Source of the DNA: Algoriphagus mannitolivorans DSM 15301
GTDB taxonomy: Bacteria; Bacteroidota; Bacteroidia; Cytophagales; Cyclobacteriaceae
DNA length: 64,000 nt
Assembly (NCBI RefSeq): GCF_000429425.1
Contig: NZ_AUBV01000001.1
Span: 1-64,000 of the forward strand
Direction: 5' to 3'
Below the pieces are notes generated by a model that was not told the DNA's origin, made no database searches, and was given only the letters and a program-made list of their open reading frames with translations. Positions 7,379-16,662 of the stretch are shown in pieces. The number at the start of each line of letters is the position of its first letter. The first letter of the stretch is position 1. A program made the translations under genes and the position numbers.

Positions 7379-8494
7379 ATGATAATAGGTGTTCCTAAGG
7401 AAATCAAAAACAACGAAAACAGAGTAGCCTTAACCCCAGCGGGTGCCAAAGAATTGGTCAAAAGAGGACATACTGTCTATGTTCAACATTCAGCTGGAGA
7501 GGGCAGTGGATTTAGTGATGCAGAATACGAAGCTGCAGGTGCTAAAATTCTTCCTACTATCGAAGAGACTTATGCGATTGCAGAGATGATCATGAAGGTG
7601 AAGGAGCCTATCGAGCCTGAGTACAAGCTGATCAAAGAAAATCAATTGTTGTTTACATATTTCCACTTTGCTTCCTACGAGCCTTTGACAAAGGCCATGG
7701 TAGAAAGCAAAGCAGTTTGCCTAGCTTATGAGACCGTAGAAAAGGCAGATAGAAGCCTTCCGCTACTTGTTCCAATGTCTGAAGTAGCCGGTAGAATGGC
7801 AATTCAGAAAGGCGCAAATTATTTGGAAAAGCCACTTGGAGGCCGTGGGATTCTTCTTGGAGGCGTACCAGGTGTTCTTCCAGCAAAAGTTTTGATTTTG
7901 GGCGGAGGTATTGTAGGTACTCAGGCGGCTTGGATGGCTGCTGGATTGGGCGCTGATGTAACTATCATGGACGTTTCTCTACCGAGAATGAGATACCTTG
8001 CAGATGTTATGCCAGCCAACGTGAAAACCATGATGTCCAACGAATACAATATCCGTGAAATGATCAAGGACGCGGACCTGATTGTTGGTGCGGTATTGAT
8101 TCCAGGTGCAAAAGCTCCACATTTGATTACCCGTGATATGCTGAAAGACATGAAAAAGGGTACCGTATTGGTAGACGTGGCGGTAGATCAAGGAGGATGT
8201 ATTGAGACTTGTAAGCCAACCACTCATGAGAACCCTACTTTCGTGATTGACGATGTAGTACACTACTGCGTGGCCAATATGCCAGGAGCGGTTCCTTATA
8301 CTTCTACCCTTGCCTTAACCAATGCTACTCTTCCTTATGCTATTCAATTGGCGGATAAAGGATGGAAAAAGGCAGCTCAGGAAAACCCTGACTTGGTGCC
8401 AGGCCTAAATGTGATCAACGGAGAGATCGTTTACAAGGCAGTGGCAGATGCATTTGAAATGCCTTATGCAATGGTTGAAAAATATCTAGCCTAA
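7379..8494 (+). CDS. ald: Alanine dehydrogenase
   Basis: This NAD-dependent enzyme (371 residues, normal length) converts L-alanine reversibly to pyruvate and ammonia in the cytoplasm. The N terminus MIIGVPKEIKNNENRVALTP is diagnostic. Substrate and catalytic residues R15, K75 and H96 sit at the numbers known from characterised Ald proteins. The Rossmann motif VLILGGGIVGTQAAW is at about 171-185, followed by the acidic DVS segment, and the catalytic Asp lies in VDVAVDQGG at about 264-272. It is transcribed alone from a long AT-rich upstream region and ends at a strong terminator. Its likely role is alanine catabolism or nitrogen balance. Confidence 0.97.
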   Translation: MIIGVPKEIKNNENRVALTPAGAKELVKRGHTVYVQHSAGEGSGFSDAEYEAAGAKILPTIEETYAIAEMIMKVKEPIEPEYKLIKENQLLFTYFHFASYEPLTKAMVESKAVCLAYETVEKADRSLPLLVPMSEVAGRMAIQKGANYLEKPLGGRGILLGGVPGVLPAKVLILGGGIVGTQAAWMAAGLGADVTIMDVSLPRMRYLADVMPANVKTMMSNEYNIREMIKDADLIVGAVLIPGAKAPHLITRDMLKDMKKGTVLVDVAVDQGGCIETCKPTTHENPTFVIDDVVHYCVANMPGAVPYTSTLALTNATLPYAIQLADKGWKKAAQENPDLVPGLNVINGEIVYKAVADAFEMPYAMVEKYLA

Positions 8495-8514
8495 GCCCTA
8501 AATATAGAGGAAAC

Positions 8515-8551
8515 AAAAATCCCGTCAGGATCAAACTGACGGGATTTTTTT
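8515..8551. terminator. Bidirectional terminator between ald and TDO gene
   Basis: AATCCCGTCAG (8519-8529 region) pairs with CTGACGGGATT and is followed by a seven-T run on plus. An A-run on the other side allows use on the minus strand. Confidence 0.9.
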
Positions 8552-9512
8552 ATGATTCATCTCCGAAAATCTCTTTGATTACCCAGCCTTTCCCCCACTC
8601 TTCCATTTCCTCCTCGGTCCAAAGCTCTGGAAAGAAAATTACTTTTTGAAAACGAGGTGGAAGGTATTTCTGCCAGTTGGTTCCTCCGGTCGCCGCAATA
8701 TCCACTGGATCTTTCTGAAGATATCTAACTGCTGACTTATAGTGAGCCAGAGGCCAGAAGACATTCGCCTTTAGATCAAATTTCCGCATCAATTCTGTCA
8801 TTTCTTGACTTGGTGAATCTAAATCCATGTATTTCTGCCATAAGTTCTTTCTCCTGTATTCCTCAATCAAAGATTTTAATTGCTTACCATACTTCAACTC
8901 GAAATTTTTTAGTGTAAGGGTCTTTTCGCCTGTCGCTAATTCTATTGCTCCTTTTTGCCAATAGAGATTTTCAAACAGATCATCTGCTGGAGTGTGATAG
9001 TCAAATTCATTTCTTTTGGATAATTCTACCAAATGAAATGCATCAGTAGCCATCAACTCAATTTCCCTAAACTGAGCACTTTGAAATCCTGAAGAAGGCA
9101 ACAAGGACATTCGGAATTTCAAAAACTGTTCGCGTTCCATGCCTTTCCACATCATTGCAAAGGAGCTGATCAAATGATCGAAATACATCAAAATCCTTTC
9201 TAGTCTTGTTTTGAAAAACTCCTCACTCTTTTGATTTTGATCGGAGATCTGTTCCATCTCTGAAATGATCAGCTTGAAATACAGTTCTGTAATCTGATGG
9301 TAAATGATGAAAATTTTCTCGTCTTTAAAGCTGGTCTTAGGCTGCTGAAGAGATAGCAAAACGTCCAAATTGATGTATTCCCAATAGGTCAGATAGTCTG
9401 CATACAGAAGTCCCTCAAGGTAAGAAACCATATCCTGACCAGAAGCTTTAAACTTATCTTGGAGCTGTTGTATTTTATCTAAAATCTTCGGATCGAATTG
9501 CTGCTGGTTCAT
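8550..9512 (-). CDS. Tryptophan 2,3-dioxygenase
   Basis: This heme enzyme (320 residues) opens the indole ring of tryptophan to give N-formylkynurenine. Family marks are YHQITELYFK (H72 matches the active-site His), the signature FRMSLLPSSGFQSAQFREIE, and a C-terminal WPLAHYKSAVRYL with the probable heme-ligand His, followed by ATGGTNWQKYL. A longer frame to 9593 exists. ATG 9512 is preferred because the first 27 residues of the long form do not resemble the family and a TACCTTTT box lies at 9528-9535 (minus). It is divergent from glutaryl-CoA dehydrogenase. Confidence 0.92.
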   Translation of the reverse strand: MNQQQFDPKILDKIQQLQDKFKASGQDMVSYLEGLLYADYLTYWEYINLDVLLSLQQPKTSFKDEKIFIIYHQITELYFKLIISEMEQISDQNQKSEEFFKTRLERILMYFDHLISSFAMMWKGMEREQFLKFRMSLLPSSGFQSAQFREIELMATDAFHLVELSKRNEFDYHTPADDLFENLYWQKGAIELATGEKTLTLKNFELKYGKQLKSLIEEYRRKNLWQKYMDLDSPSQEMTELMRKFDLKANVFWPLAHYKSAVRYLQKDPVDIAATGGTNWQKYLPPRFQKVIFFPELWTEEEMEEWGKGWVIKEIFGDES

Positions 9513-9628
9513 GGGAATTTTTAAGGAAAAAGGTAGTTTTTTATGTGCCAATCTCCTTAATTTCGGAGGTTCGCTGACCATAGGAAGCGACAAAATTGTA
9601 TCATTCTGACAAATAAACCAAAATTACC

Positions 9629-10834
9629 ATGGATGCTAATTCGATCCAGAAATCGTTGAAACAGGACACTTTTGAAGGAGTTGACTTTCTGGACCTGGAT
9701 GACTTGTTGACTGAGGAGCACAAATTGATTCGTAGCTCCATCCGAGATTTTGTTAAAAAAGAGATTTCTCCATACATCGAGGATTGGGCTCAAAAAGCCC
9801 ATTTCCCTTACGAAATCGTAAAAAAATTCGGGGATGTGGGAGCCTTTGGCCCTCAAATTCCTGAAGAATACGGAGGAGGAGGACTGGATTACATTGCCTA
9901 TGGCCTGATCATGCAGGAAATTGAAAGAGGTGATTCCGGTATGAGGTCAACAGCTTCAGTTCAAGGTTCTTTGGTAATGTATCCGATTTATAAATTTGGC
10001 TCCGAGGAACAAAAAAGAAAGTTCCTTCCCAAACTTGCCAGTGGAGAGATGCTCGGGTGCTTTGGACTCACAGAGCCTGACCATGGATCCAATCCAAGCG
10101 GTATGGTCACCAACTTCAAAGACATGGGAGACCACTACCTGCTCAACGGAGCAAAGATGTGGATTTCCAATTCTCCCAAAGCTGATATTGCGGTGGTATG
10201 GGCAAAGAATGAAGAAGGAAGAATCCATGGTCTGATTGTAGAAAGAGGCATGGAAGGTTTTTCTACTCCTGAAACACACAATAAGTGGTCTCTTCGCGCT
10301 TCTTGCACCGGGGAGTTGGTTTTTGATAATGTTAAAGTTCCAAAAGAAAATCTACTTCCAGGTAAATCCGGCTTAGGGGCTCCATTAATGTGTTTGGACT
10401 CTGCCCGATTCGGCATTGCTTGGGGTGCTATCGGAGCTGCGATGGATTGCTATGAGTCTGCCAGAAAATATTCTTTGGAAAGAATTCAATTTGACAAACC
10501 AATAGGCAGTTTCCAGCTTGTTCAAAAGAAACTAGCTGAAATGCTAACCGAAATCACAAAGGCTCAACTTCTTGCTTGGAAAGTCGGAAAAATGCTCAAT
10601 GAAGGAAAAGCCAAGACGGTTCACATCTCCATGGCAAAAAGAAACAATGTCGATATGGCTTTGAACATAGCCCGTGAAGCAAGACAAATTCATGGCGGCA
10701 TGGGAATTACCGGGGAATATCCGATCATGAGGCACATGATGAACTTAGAATCTGTTATTACCTATGAAGGTACACACGACATACATCTCCTAATTCTGGG
10801 AAATGAAATAACAGGTATTCCAGCATTCAAATAA
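9629..10834 (+). CDS. Glutaryl-CoA dehydrogenase
   Basis: This FAD enzyme (401 residues) of the acyl-CoA dehydrogenase family oxidises and decarboxylates glutaryl-CoA to crotonyl-CoA. The C-terminal motif TYEGTHDIHLLILGNEITGI contains catalytic base E380 and is typical of glutaryl-CoA rather than short-chain dehydrogenases. The segment RGDSGMRSTASVQGSLVM includes the Arg that contacts the substrate carboxylate. The FAD-contact motif CFGLTEPDHGSN is at about 138-149. Glutaryl-CoA arises from tryptophan or lysine breakdown, so the divergent tryptophan dioxygenase is a meaningful neighbour. The intermediate kynurenine-pathway enzymes are not in this window. Confidence 0.93.
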   Translation: MDANSIQKSLKQDTFEGVDFLDLDDLLTEEHKLIRSSIRDFVKKEISPYIEDWAQKAHFPYEIVKKFGDVGAFGPQIPEEYGGGGLDYIAYGLIMQEIERGDSGMRSTASVQGSLVMYPIYKFGSEEQKRKFLPKLASGEMLGCFGLTEPDHGSNPSGMVTNFKDMGDHYLLNGAKMWISNSPKADIAVVWAKNEEGRIHGLIVERGMEGFSTPETHNKWSLRASCTGELVFDNVKVPKENLLPGKSGLGAPLMCLDSARFGIAWGAIGAAMDCYESARKYSLERIQFDKPIGSFQLVQKKLAEMLTEITKAQLLAWKVGKMLNEGKAKTVHISMAKRNNVDMALNIAREARQIHGGMGITGEYPIMRHMMNLESVITYEGTHDIHLLILGNEITGIPAFK

Positions 10835-10837
10835 AAA

Positions 10838-10874
10838 AGACGAAAGCCTCTGAAAATTCAGAGGCTTTTGTCTT
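10838..10874. terminator. Bidirectional terminator
   Basis: A near-perfect 17-bp stem is built on GCCTCTGAA and TTCAGAGGC, with A and T runs outside. It separates convergent glutaryl-CoA dehydrogenase and the nucleoside-hydrolase-like gene. Confidence 0.88.
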
Positions 10875-10875
10875 A

Positions 10876-11754
10876 TCACTTATATTTTTTCGGGTTTTCC
10901 ATCATTTGGCGAACATCCTCGGGATCTGTCTTTTCTTTGCCAGTCAATAGGTAGATAATCATTCCGGAGTCAGAAGGATCAAACTCATCCCCTTTTTGAG
11001 CTGCTTCTAGCCTAGAATACAACCAGTCCCAAGAGCCTTTGGAAAATGGTTTCTTATCTTTAGCCGGAGAGGTTTTTAGCCAATCATATTTGCTGATATT
11101 GGCTTTGAGCCCCTCATATCCTTCCCCTCCATTTTGGTCGGCAATGTGATCCAATTGCAAACCATGCTTTTCAAATTTCTCTTTGATTTTATCCCAAGTC
11201 CATCCAGAATGTTTTTCCCAATCGTAAGGCTTATCTGCATGTTCGTCATTCCACTTGGAATGGGATATTATCCTCACATATTTAAGCTTTAATGAATCTG
11301 CTTCATTGAGGGCAGTACCTATGATTTCCATGGGGCCAGCAGCAATGATGGTCAACGGGTCCTTGGCCGAACTGACATTGATTTGGGACGCCAATTCAAT
11401 AATTGCAAAATTTTGGGCAGTCGCAGCCTCTATGAATTTTGTCTTTTTGAATCCAAAAGTTTTAGCTCCTACAAATGCACTTTCTCTCATTTCGGCAGCA
11501 GCATTTGCTTTTTCTTTTCCTGAGCCCCAAATATGATCGCTGAAAATATATACCGGAACTTTGCTTTGAAGTCCATTTGCCGCCAAAAGAGCCAAAGTCA
11601 TAGGAGTCGCCGCCCAATCATCCTCATCGTGTTCATTGCCATCCGAAGAGATCGCTATCCTTCCAGTATAAAAAGGAATTGACTGTGAAAAAGATGAGGT
11701 AAAGACAAAGGATAAAGCAAAAACGGAAAGAAGTAGAAGTTTTGTTTTTAACAT
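10876..11754 (-). CDS. Secreted nucleoside-hydrolase-like protein
   Basis: The 292-residue protein has a Sec signal peptide (about 1-23, ending SSFSQS). The segment ISSDGNEHDEDDWAATPMTLALLAANG (written here in part; about residues 35-60) resembles the Asp-rich metal site at the N terminus of nucleoside-hydrolase-fold and DUF1593-type proteins. IIAAGPMEIIGTALNEA (about 135-151) resembles the family's second conserved strand. The substrate is unknown and need not be a nucleoside. It is the last gene of a three-gene exported operon, 9 bp after the metallophosphoesterase. Confidence 0.6.
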   Translation of the reverse strand: MLKTKLLLLSVFALSFVFTSSFSQSIPFYTGRIAISSDGNEHDEDDWAATPMTLALLAANGLQSKVPVYIFSDHIWGSGKEKANAAAEMRESAFVGAKTFGFKKTKFIEAATAQNFAIIELASQINVSSAKDPLTIIAAGPMEIIGTALNEADSLKLKYVRIISHSKWNDEHADKPYDWEKHSGWTWDKIKEKFEKHGLQLDHIADQNGGEGYEGLKANISKYDWLKTSPAKDKKPFSKGSWDWLYSRLEAAQKGDEFDPSDSGMIIYLLTGKEKTDPEDVRQMMENPKKYK

Positions 11755-11763
11755 AATAGGATG

Positions 11764-14700
11764 CTATTGAATAACTAGTTTTCCTGTAAAGGAGGTTTGA
11801 TTGGGGCCGAATACCCAGACTAAGTACGTCCCTTTAGCCAAATCGTTCAAGTACAATTCTAAAACATCTGATTCAATTCTCAGCCATGAAATTTGAGAAC
11901 TCACCTCTTTTCCCTTGGAATCAAAGAGATGCAATTCAAATTCCTCGTTTCCAAATTTTTCATTTGAAAACTCAATTTTAGTAGTCTGCGATGCGGGGTT
12001 GGGATAAATTTTGAGGGTTTCTGGAGCCTTCACCCAATTTTTTCCTATTCCAGCAATGGTCATGGTGACTGCTGGGAGAGTTGCTTTACAACCGCTAGAA
12101 CTAGTCAATTCCACTGAATATTCACCCATTCGATCCACTTCTAGAATTCGGGTAGTTTTCCCCTCTAGTTTCTCCCCATTTCTAAACCATTGATAAGTAA
12201 AGGCACCCTCTGGAGCAATAAGCTTATTTCCGTCTAATCGAATCTCTCCGCTTGGTTTGGCATTTACCTTTAATTCGAAATTTGCAGACTCTGAAAGACA
12301 TCCGCCTTGGTATCGTATGACAGCATGGTACACTCCTGGCTCTCCAGTTTCCAAAGTTTTGCCTGTCTGACCAGGAATCTCCACTCCATTTCTTCTCCAT
12401 CTTACAACCTCAAAAGAAGCTGAGGAGGAAAGTTCAATGACCGTTTTCTCACCTTGACATATCTCTTTTTTACCGGAAACCTGGACTACTTGATTCTCCT
12501 TCCTTTTGATCTTGACTATTGCAACAGCTTCTGTCACATTTCCAGATTGATCTTCAGCTCTAATTGCGACAGAAATCGCTTTGCCAATATCTTCGCAGGA
12601 GAAACTAGATTTACTGATTGTCAATGACTTAATTGAGCAATTATCCTTACTGAGTTCCAAAATCTGGTTAGGGGTAATCTCAGCTTTTCCAAGCGTGACA
12701 TCGAGATCCAATTCTAGATTTTTTGGAACCAAGACAGGTTTTGTAGTATCCCGAACCAAGATGATGATATCCCTTTCCCAAGCTTGCCCTTCTGCATTTT
12801 TGATAATCAGCTTGACCTGCTTATCTCCCAAGTCAGCACAAGTGAACAGTTTTTGGCTGAGTTCAAATGTCAAACCAGCACTTTCAAAAGGCCATTGGGT
12901 GAAAAGCTGGGAAACGGAAAGATCTGCCTTGCCATCTTCTCCGAGAAGGAGTTCAACACGTTCTTTGACTGTTGGGAATGGAAATTCAGACAAGGAAATT
13001 TCCAATGCCTGAGACAAAACAGTACAGCCTGAGGACAATCTCAATAAGGCTTGATACCTTCCGGGCTTATCGGTGATATACACCTTACTCTTCGCTTCTT
13101 GAATTACCACAAAATTTCTTGTCCATTCCACCACTTCAAACGGCAATTCTTCTCCCAAAATCAATCCTACTGTCCCTCCTTCAAATAGCTGACCGGTCTT
13201 TGACAAAGAGACCTTCTGAGATTCTATTGAGCTAAGGAACACTTCCACCAGTTTGGATTCGGTATTTCCTGAAAAATCAGTGGCCGTGACGATGATTTCA
13301 TGAGGCAAATCCAAATCCCCACAGGTGAATCTGGATTTATTGATTTCTAGTGATTTTATCCCACAGTTGTCCGAAACTGAGGCCACAAACAATTCCGGAT
13401 TGATTTCCAACACTCCTTTGGTCTTGTCGAAAACCAAGGAGGGACGCTTGACTTCGAGAATTGGCTTGAGTGTATCCTTAATTTCAACCAAAACGACCTT
13501 GGTCCAGGATTCTCCTTTGGAATTGGTCACCTTGACCTGTACCTCTTTTGATCCGATATTTTCGCAAGAAAACACTGGGCCCAAAGAATACTCTGCAGTC
13601 CAATCCGGTTGAGGTTCATTTTGGAGATAATTTTTCAGGGAGGTCTCCGATTTGCCATCGGCCCCGATCTCTACCAAAATTTTCTCTTTGAATACAGGTA
13701 CAATCGTCTCCTCCCCGAGTTCAACCATGATTCGAACCCTATCCTCGTAAACTCTTCTTTCTATCCTTTCCAGATCGTAATTCTGATTCATTACCGGAAA
13801 AATATAAACCGGATCAAAATCTATTTGAGCAAAATATTTATTTCCGTCTTTGATTCGGGTGAGATTGACTTCCAAATGTCCGTAGTGCTTCCCTCCATCT
13901 ACCAAAATAGGGACTGAACCTGAAGTATTCCAAACCTCCGGTGAATTCAAATCTGCCGCCCATTTGGAATACGGATTGTAATTCAAAGGATTTAAAGGGT
14001 CATTATACCAATCTCTTTTCACCCCTCGCATTCCATCTCCAGCCAAACCAACATCGTAATACAGCACTCCTTTTCCGTCTGAATCTTCATCCACAAAGCT
14101 CCGCTCAAAAAGTTCATCATGCCCGGATAAAACTGCGATCACTCCATATTTTTCAAATAATGGATGCAAAACTCTCAAAGGCGTTCCTCCTTGTCCTGTA
14201 GAAAGCTCATGATTCATGGGAACTCCATGTTCTCCAGAGGCAAAAGGAATGTGATGAAACTGGACAAACACCAGGCGTTTTTCTTCTTGAGCACTTTTTA
14301 AATTGGTTTCCAGCCAAATGTATTGATCAGTTCCAGGCCCAAAGCCAGACAAGTCCGTACCTCCAGCTGCTTGATAGTCTGCCAAGGTGTAATTTTCCTG
14401 GGTATCAGTCCCTGGCCCATTATATTCCTTTCCTTTCAGCTTTTGATTAGCTGGGTAATCACTCCTTTTTTCTTCAGGAGTTCCGTTATTGGAATCCAAA
14501 GTCAGGATCGTTACTGGACCATAATCTGTACGGTAATAGCTTTGACGATGCTTCTGAAGAGGGTCTTCGTTGACTATTTCAAAAAAAGTATGGAATCTGG
14601 ACCGCCCCAATATGGGATTGAATGTACCGCGTTCATTGAAACCATAACCGCCATTGTAGGCTCCAAAAGTCTCCCAATTTCCAAGCGCCGGAACCACGGG

Positions 14701-15480
14701 AAATTTTGTGAAAACCTGATCAAATTCTCCGGCAGTATGTCGCCAAAATTCATCCCAAGCAGGCATATACCCACTTCCCTGAACGAGATCACCAGGCATG
14801 ACAATGAAATCAGGCATCCGTTCACGGATCACTTTAAGATTTTCCGAAAAGCCCTTTTGTTCTGTCAGAAAATAATTTGGGATTTCAAATCCTGCTTCGG
14901 TGGTTGTTCCAAACTTTTGCTTCCAAAGCTCTGGGGTTGAAAAAGGGCGAATCAATGGATTTCCTGGATACCAGGCCCGATGATTGATTCTTCCATATGG
15001 TTCTGTTTCGGAATCTGCTAAGGCAACAAATCGGATTTTCTCCCAGTTTTTCGGATCTGGACCGGTCTTTAGTTGGGAAGAAAATTTTTGGGAGCCTAAG
15101 GTTACCTCATAGGTAAGTGATTGATTATAGGGACTGATAAACTGATATTCATAACGAAAGTATTTCTCATCTCCTATCCAGTTTTGCCCCTCTAAACCTG
15201 GAATTACCTGATTTTTCTCTGGTGAAGTATAATACAAATTGGCCTGCTCCACTCCTACCACGTCCGAAGAAAACACCACAACCCCTTCAGAATTTTTAAT
15301 CAATATGGAAGATCCCAGGGATGAAGATGAAAACCATCGAATTTGAACCAGATTATTTTTGCCAATCTGCTGGTAAGGAAGGATTCTAAAATTAGATTGC
15401 CCATTGGCTGAAAAACAAATCAAACAACTGAGGAAAACCCCGATAAACTGCAAAACAAAAAATTGGGTTTGCTTTTTCAT
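11764..15480 (-). CDS. T9SS-exported metallophosphoesterase with Ig-like repeats
   Basis: This is a very large exported protein of 1238 residues. After a signal peptide (ending about SANGQ) comes a short beta domain, then a calcineurin-like phosphoesterase domain (about 145-520) with segments ALADSE, MPGDLVQG, PALGNWE, FHHIPF and LSGHDE. The metal-ligand positions usually held by DxH, GNH and GHxH read DSE, GNW and GHDE, so the site is atypical. Two copies of a module with SCENIGSKEVQVKV...DTLKP and TCADLGDKQVKLII...DTTKP follow (about 630-770 and 850-990), then two Ig-like domains with NGVEIPGQTGK and YQWFRNGEKLEG. The last ~80 residues (LKIYPNPASQTTKIEFS to KLVIQ) are a type IX secretion sorting domain, so the protein should reach the cell surface or medium. 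ATG 15480 is preferred over an upstream TTG at 15498. Confidence 0.85.
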   Translation of the reverse strand: MKKQTQFFVLQFIGVFLSCLICFSANGQSNFRILPYQQIGKNNLVQIRWFSSSSLGSSILIKNSEGVVVFSSDVVGVEQANLYYTSPEKNQVIPGLEGQNWIGDEKYFRYEYQFISPYNQSLTYEVTLGSQKFSSQLKTGPDPKNWEKIRFVALADSETEPYGRINHRAWYPGNPLIRPFSTPELWKQKFGTTTEAGFEIPNYFLTEQKGFSENLKVIRERMPDFIVMPGDLVQGSGYMPAWDEFWRHTAGEFDQVFTKFPVVPALGNWETFGAYNGGYGFNERGTFNPILGRSRFHTFFEIVNEDPLQKHRQSYYRTDYGPVTILTLDSNNGTPEEKRSDYPANQKLKGKEYNGPGTDTQENYTLADYQAAGGTDLSGFGPGTDQYIWLETNLKSAQEEKRLVFVQFHHIPFASGEHGVPMNHELSTGQGGTPLRVLHPLFEKYGVIAVLSGHDELFERSFVDEDSDGKGVLYYDVGLAGDGMRGVKRDWYNDPLNPLNYNPYSKWAADLNSPEVWNTSGSVPILVDGGKHYGHLEVNLTRIKDGNKYFAQIDFDPVYIFPVMNQNYDLERIERRVYEDRVRIMVELGEETIVPVFKEKILVEIGADGKSETSLKNYLQNEPQPDWTAEYSLGPVFSCENIGSKEVQVKVTNSKGESWTKVVLVEIKDTLKPILEVKRPSLVFDKTKGVLEINPELFVASVSDNCGIKSLEINKSRFTCGDLDLPHEIIVTATDFSGNTESKLVEVFLSSIESQKVSLSKTGQLFEGGTVGLILGEELPFEVVEWTRNFVVIQEAKSKVYITDKPGRYQALLRLSSGCTVLSQALEISLSEFPFPTVKERVELLLGEDGKADLSVSQLFTQWPFESAGLTFELSQKLFTCADLGDKQVKLIIKNAEGQAWERDIIILVRDTTKPVLVPKNLELDLDVTLGKAEITPNQILELSKDNCSIKSLTISKSSFSCEDIGKAISVAIRAEDQSGNVTEAVAIVKIKRKENQVVQVSGKKEICQGEKTVIELSSSASFEVVRWRRNGVEIPGQTGKTLETGEPGVYHAVIRYQGGCLSESANFELKVNAKPSGEIRLDGNKLIAPEGAFTYQWFRNGEKLEGKTTRILEVDRMGEYSVELTSSSGCKATLPAVTMTIAGIGKNWVKAPETLKIYPNPASQTTKIEFSNEKFGNEEFELHLFDSKGKEVSSQISWLRIESDVLELYLNDLAKGTYLVWVFGPNQTSFTGKLVIQ

Positions 15481-15490
15481 GAGTTTAAAT

Positions 15491-16591
15491 TTACTCAATT
15501 CTACTTTTTAAAATGATCAATTGTACCGGATTTACAGGATCATTACTAAAGATATAAATATTTCGTTGATCTATTCCTTTCCTACCGATAGGATCAAAGG
15601 TCAGAGACAATTCCATACTTTCTCCAGGTGATAGTTTATCCTTGGGAGCTTCAATAATTAGGCATTCACAATTTCCCTGGATTTTTCTGATTTCTAAAGT
15701 TTTCCTTCCCGGATTGGACAAGGTTATGCTTCTTCTTACAACAGTTTTGGAACTGATCTCCCGAAGATCAATCTCTTTTTGACCAATCTTTAACTGAGGC
15801 AAGTCATCCAGATTGGATTTTTGAACTGGTGGAAAATATTCAAACAGATCAGCAATAATATCCAAGGTCAACTCACTGCCTTCCACATTCTCCCAATTTA
15901 CCGGGACAGCATCTTCATAAAACCCTAGATCCCCCTTTCGAAAACTGCTTTCGTATCGAATCTTGAGGAGCCCTCTTTCCTGTGGTCTCACCATTCGCTG
16001 AACTTGTTCAATTTTAATATAATCAGGTCCAGCTGTTCGCAATGCTGCATTTTCAAGAACATCATTTCCAAAATTGAAAAACTCCACATACTTGATTTTG
16101 GGTTCGTTGTCAAACACTTCTCCCATATTGATCTTTTTCAAACGAAACCCAAGGTCTCCCAACTGTGCAGGATATGCCTTTCTCGGATCCGAAGGATATG
16201 GAATTGATACTCCCTCTAAATACAAAGAGTCCAAAGCCCCGTGAAGATTGCCTTTGACCATGATCAATTTAGAAAAGAACCCCGCAGCCGAACTCGGGTC
16301 AAAGGAAACCTTAACTACTCCGGATTCCCCGGGTTTTAGGGTGTCTCGAGTATATTCTACCGAGGTGCAGCCGCATTCCAGGATTACATCCTCGATAAAA
16401 AACAGAGAATCTTGGGTATGGGTAAATTCAAATTCAGCCATCTGCATACCCTGCTCTTCCAAAACAGTTCCCAAATCAATCCGATTGACTTTCCAGATCA
16501 GTTTGGGCACAGAAGTCTGCTGAGCTGCTGACTGAAATGAAAGCAGAATCGAAAATAGGATGTAAAAAAGAATCTTGGAAGGTGAGTTCAT
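15491..16591 (-). CDS. DUF1573-repeat exported protein
   Basis: The 366-residue protein has a signal peptide ending QSAAQ. Two DUF1573-type beta domains are visible. The first has the hallmark DVILECGCTSVEYT with LKPGESGVVKVSFDPSS (about 65-100), and the second has IQGNCECLIIEAPKD with LSPGESMELSLTFDP (about 305-340). DUF1573 proteins are ASPM/SPD-2/hydin-like Ig folds widespread in Bacteroidota, with no fixed function. It is the first gene of the operon, 10 bp before the metallophosphoesterase ATG. ATG 16591 fits a proper signal peptide better than the TTG at 16606. Confidence 0.85.
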   Translation of the reverse strand: MNSPSKILFYILFSILLSFQSAAQQTSVPKLIWKVNRIDLGTVLEEQGMQMAEFEFTHTQDSLFFIEDVILECGCTSVEYTRDTLKPGESGVVKVSFDPSSAAGFFSKLIMVKGNLHGALDSLYLEGVSIPYPSDPRKAYPAQLGDLGFRLKKINMGEVFDNEPKIKYVEFFNFGNDVLENAALRTAGPDYIKIEQVQRMVRPQERGLLKIRYESSFRKGDLGFYEDAVPVNWENVEGSELTLDIIADLFEYFPPVQKSNLDDLPQLKIGQKEIDLREISSKTVVRRSITLSNPGRKTLEIRKIQGNCECLIIEAPKDKLSPGESMELSLTFDPIGRKGIDQRNIYIFSNDPVNPVQLIILKSRIE

Positions 16592-16638
16592 ATCTGCAAA
16601 TAACAACTATTTTTCCCCTTAAGTATAGCTTCAAATCC

Positions 16639-16646
16639 TTAATTTG
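16639..16646 (+). promoter_or_regulatory. Candidate -7 box of trpS
   Basis: TTAATTTG, one mismatch from TAnnTTTG, lies 16 nt before the trpS ATG at 16663. A similar TTAATTTG precedes the subtilase lipoprotein gene (near 39170, minus). Confidence 0.4.
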
Positions 16647-16662
16647 CGCCAAATTTCAAGAA

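Noticed and set aside
16537..16662. N-terminal extension of trpS
   Set aside because: The extra 42 residues overlap the divergent DUF1573 start and do not resemble tryptophanyl-tRNA synthetases.
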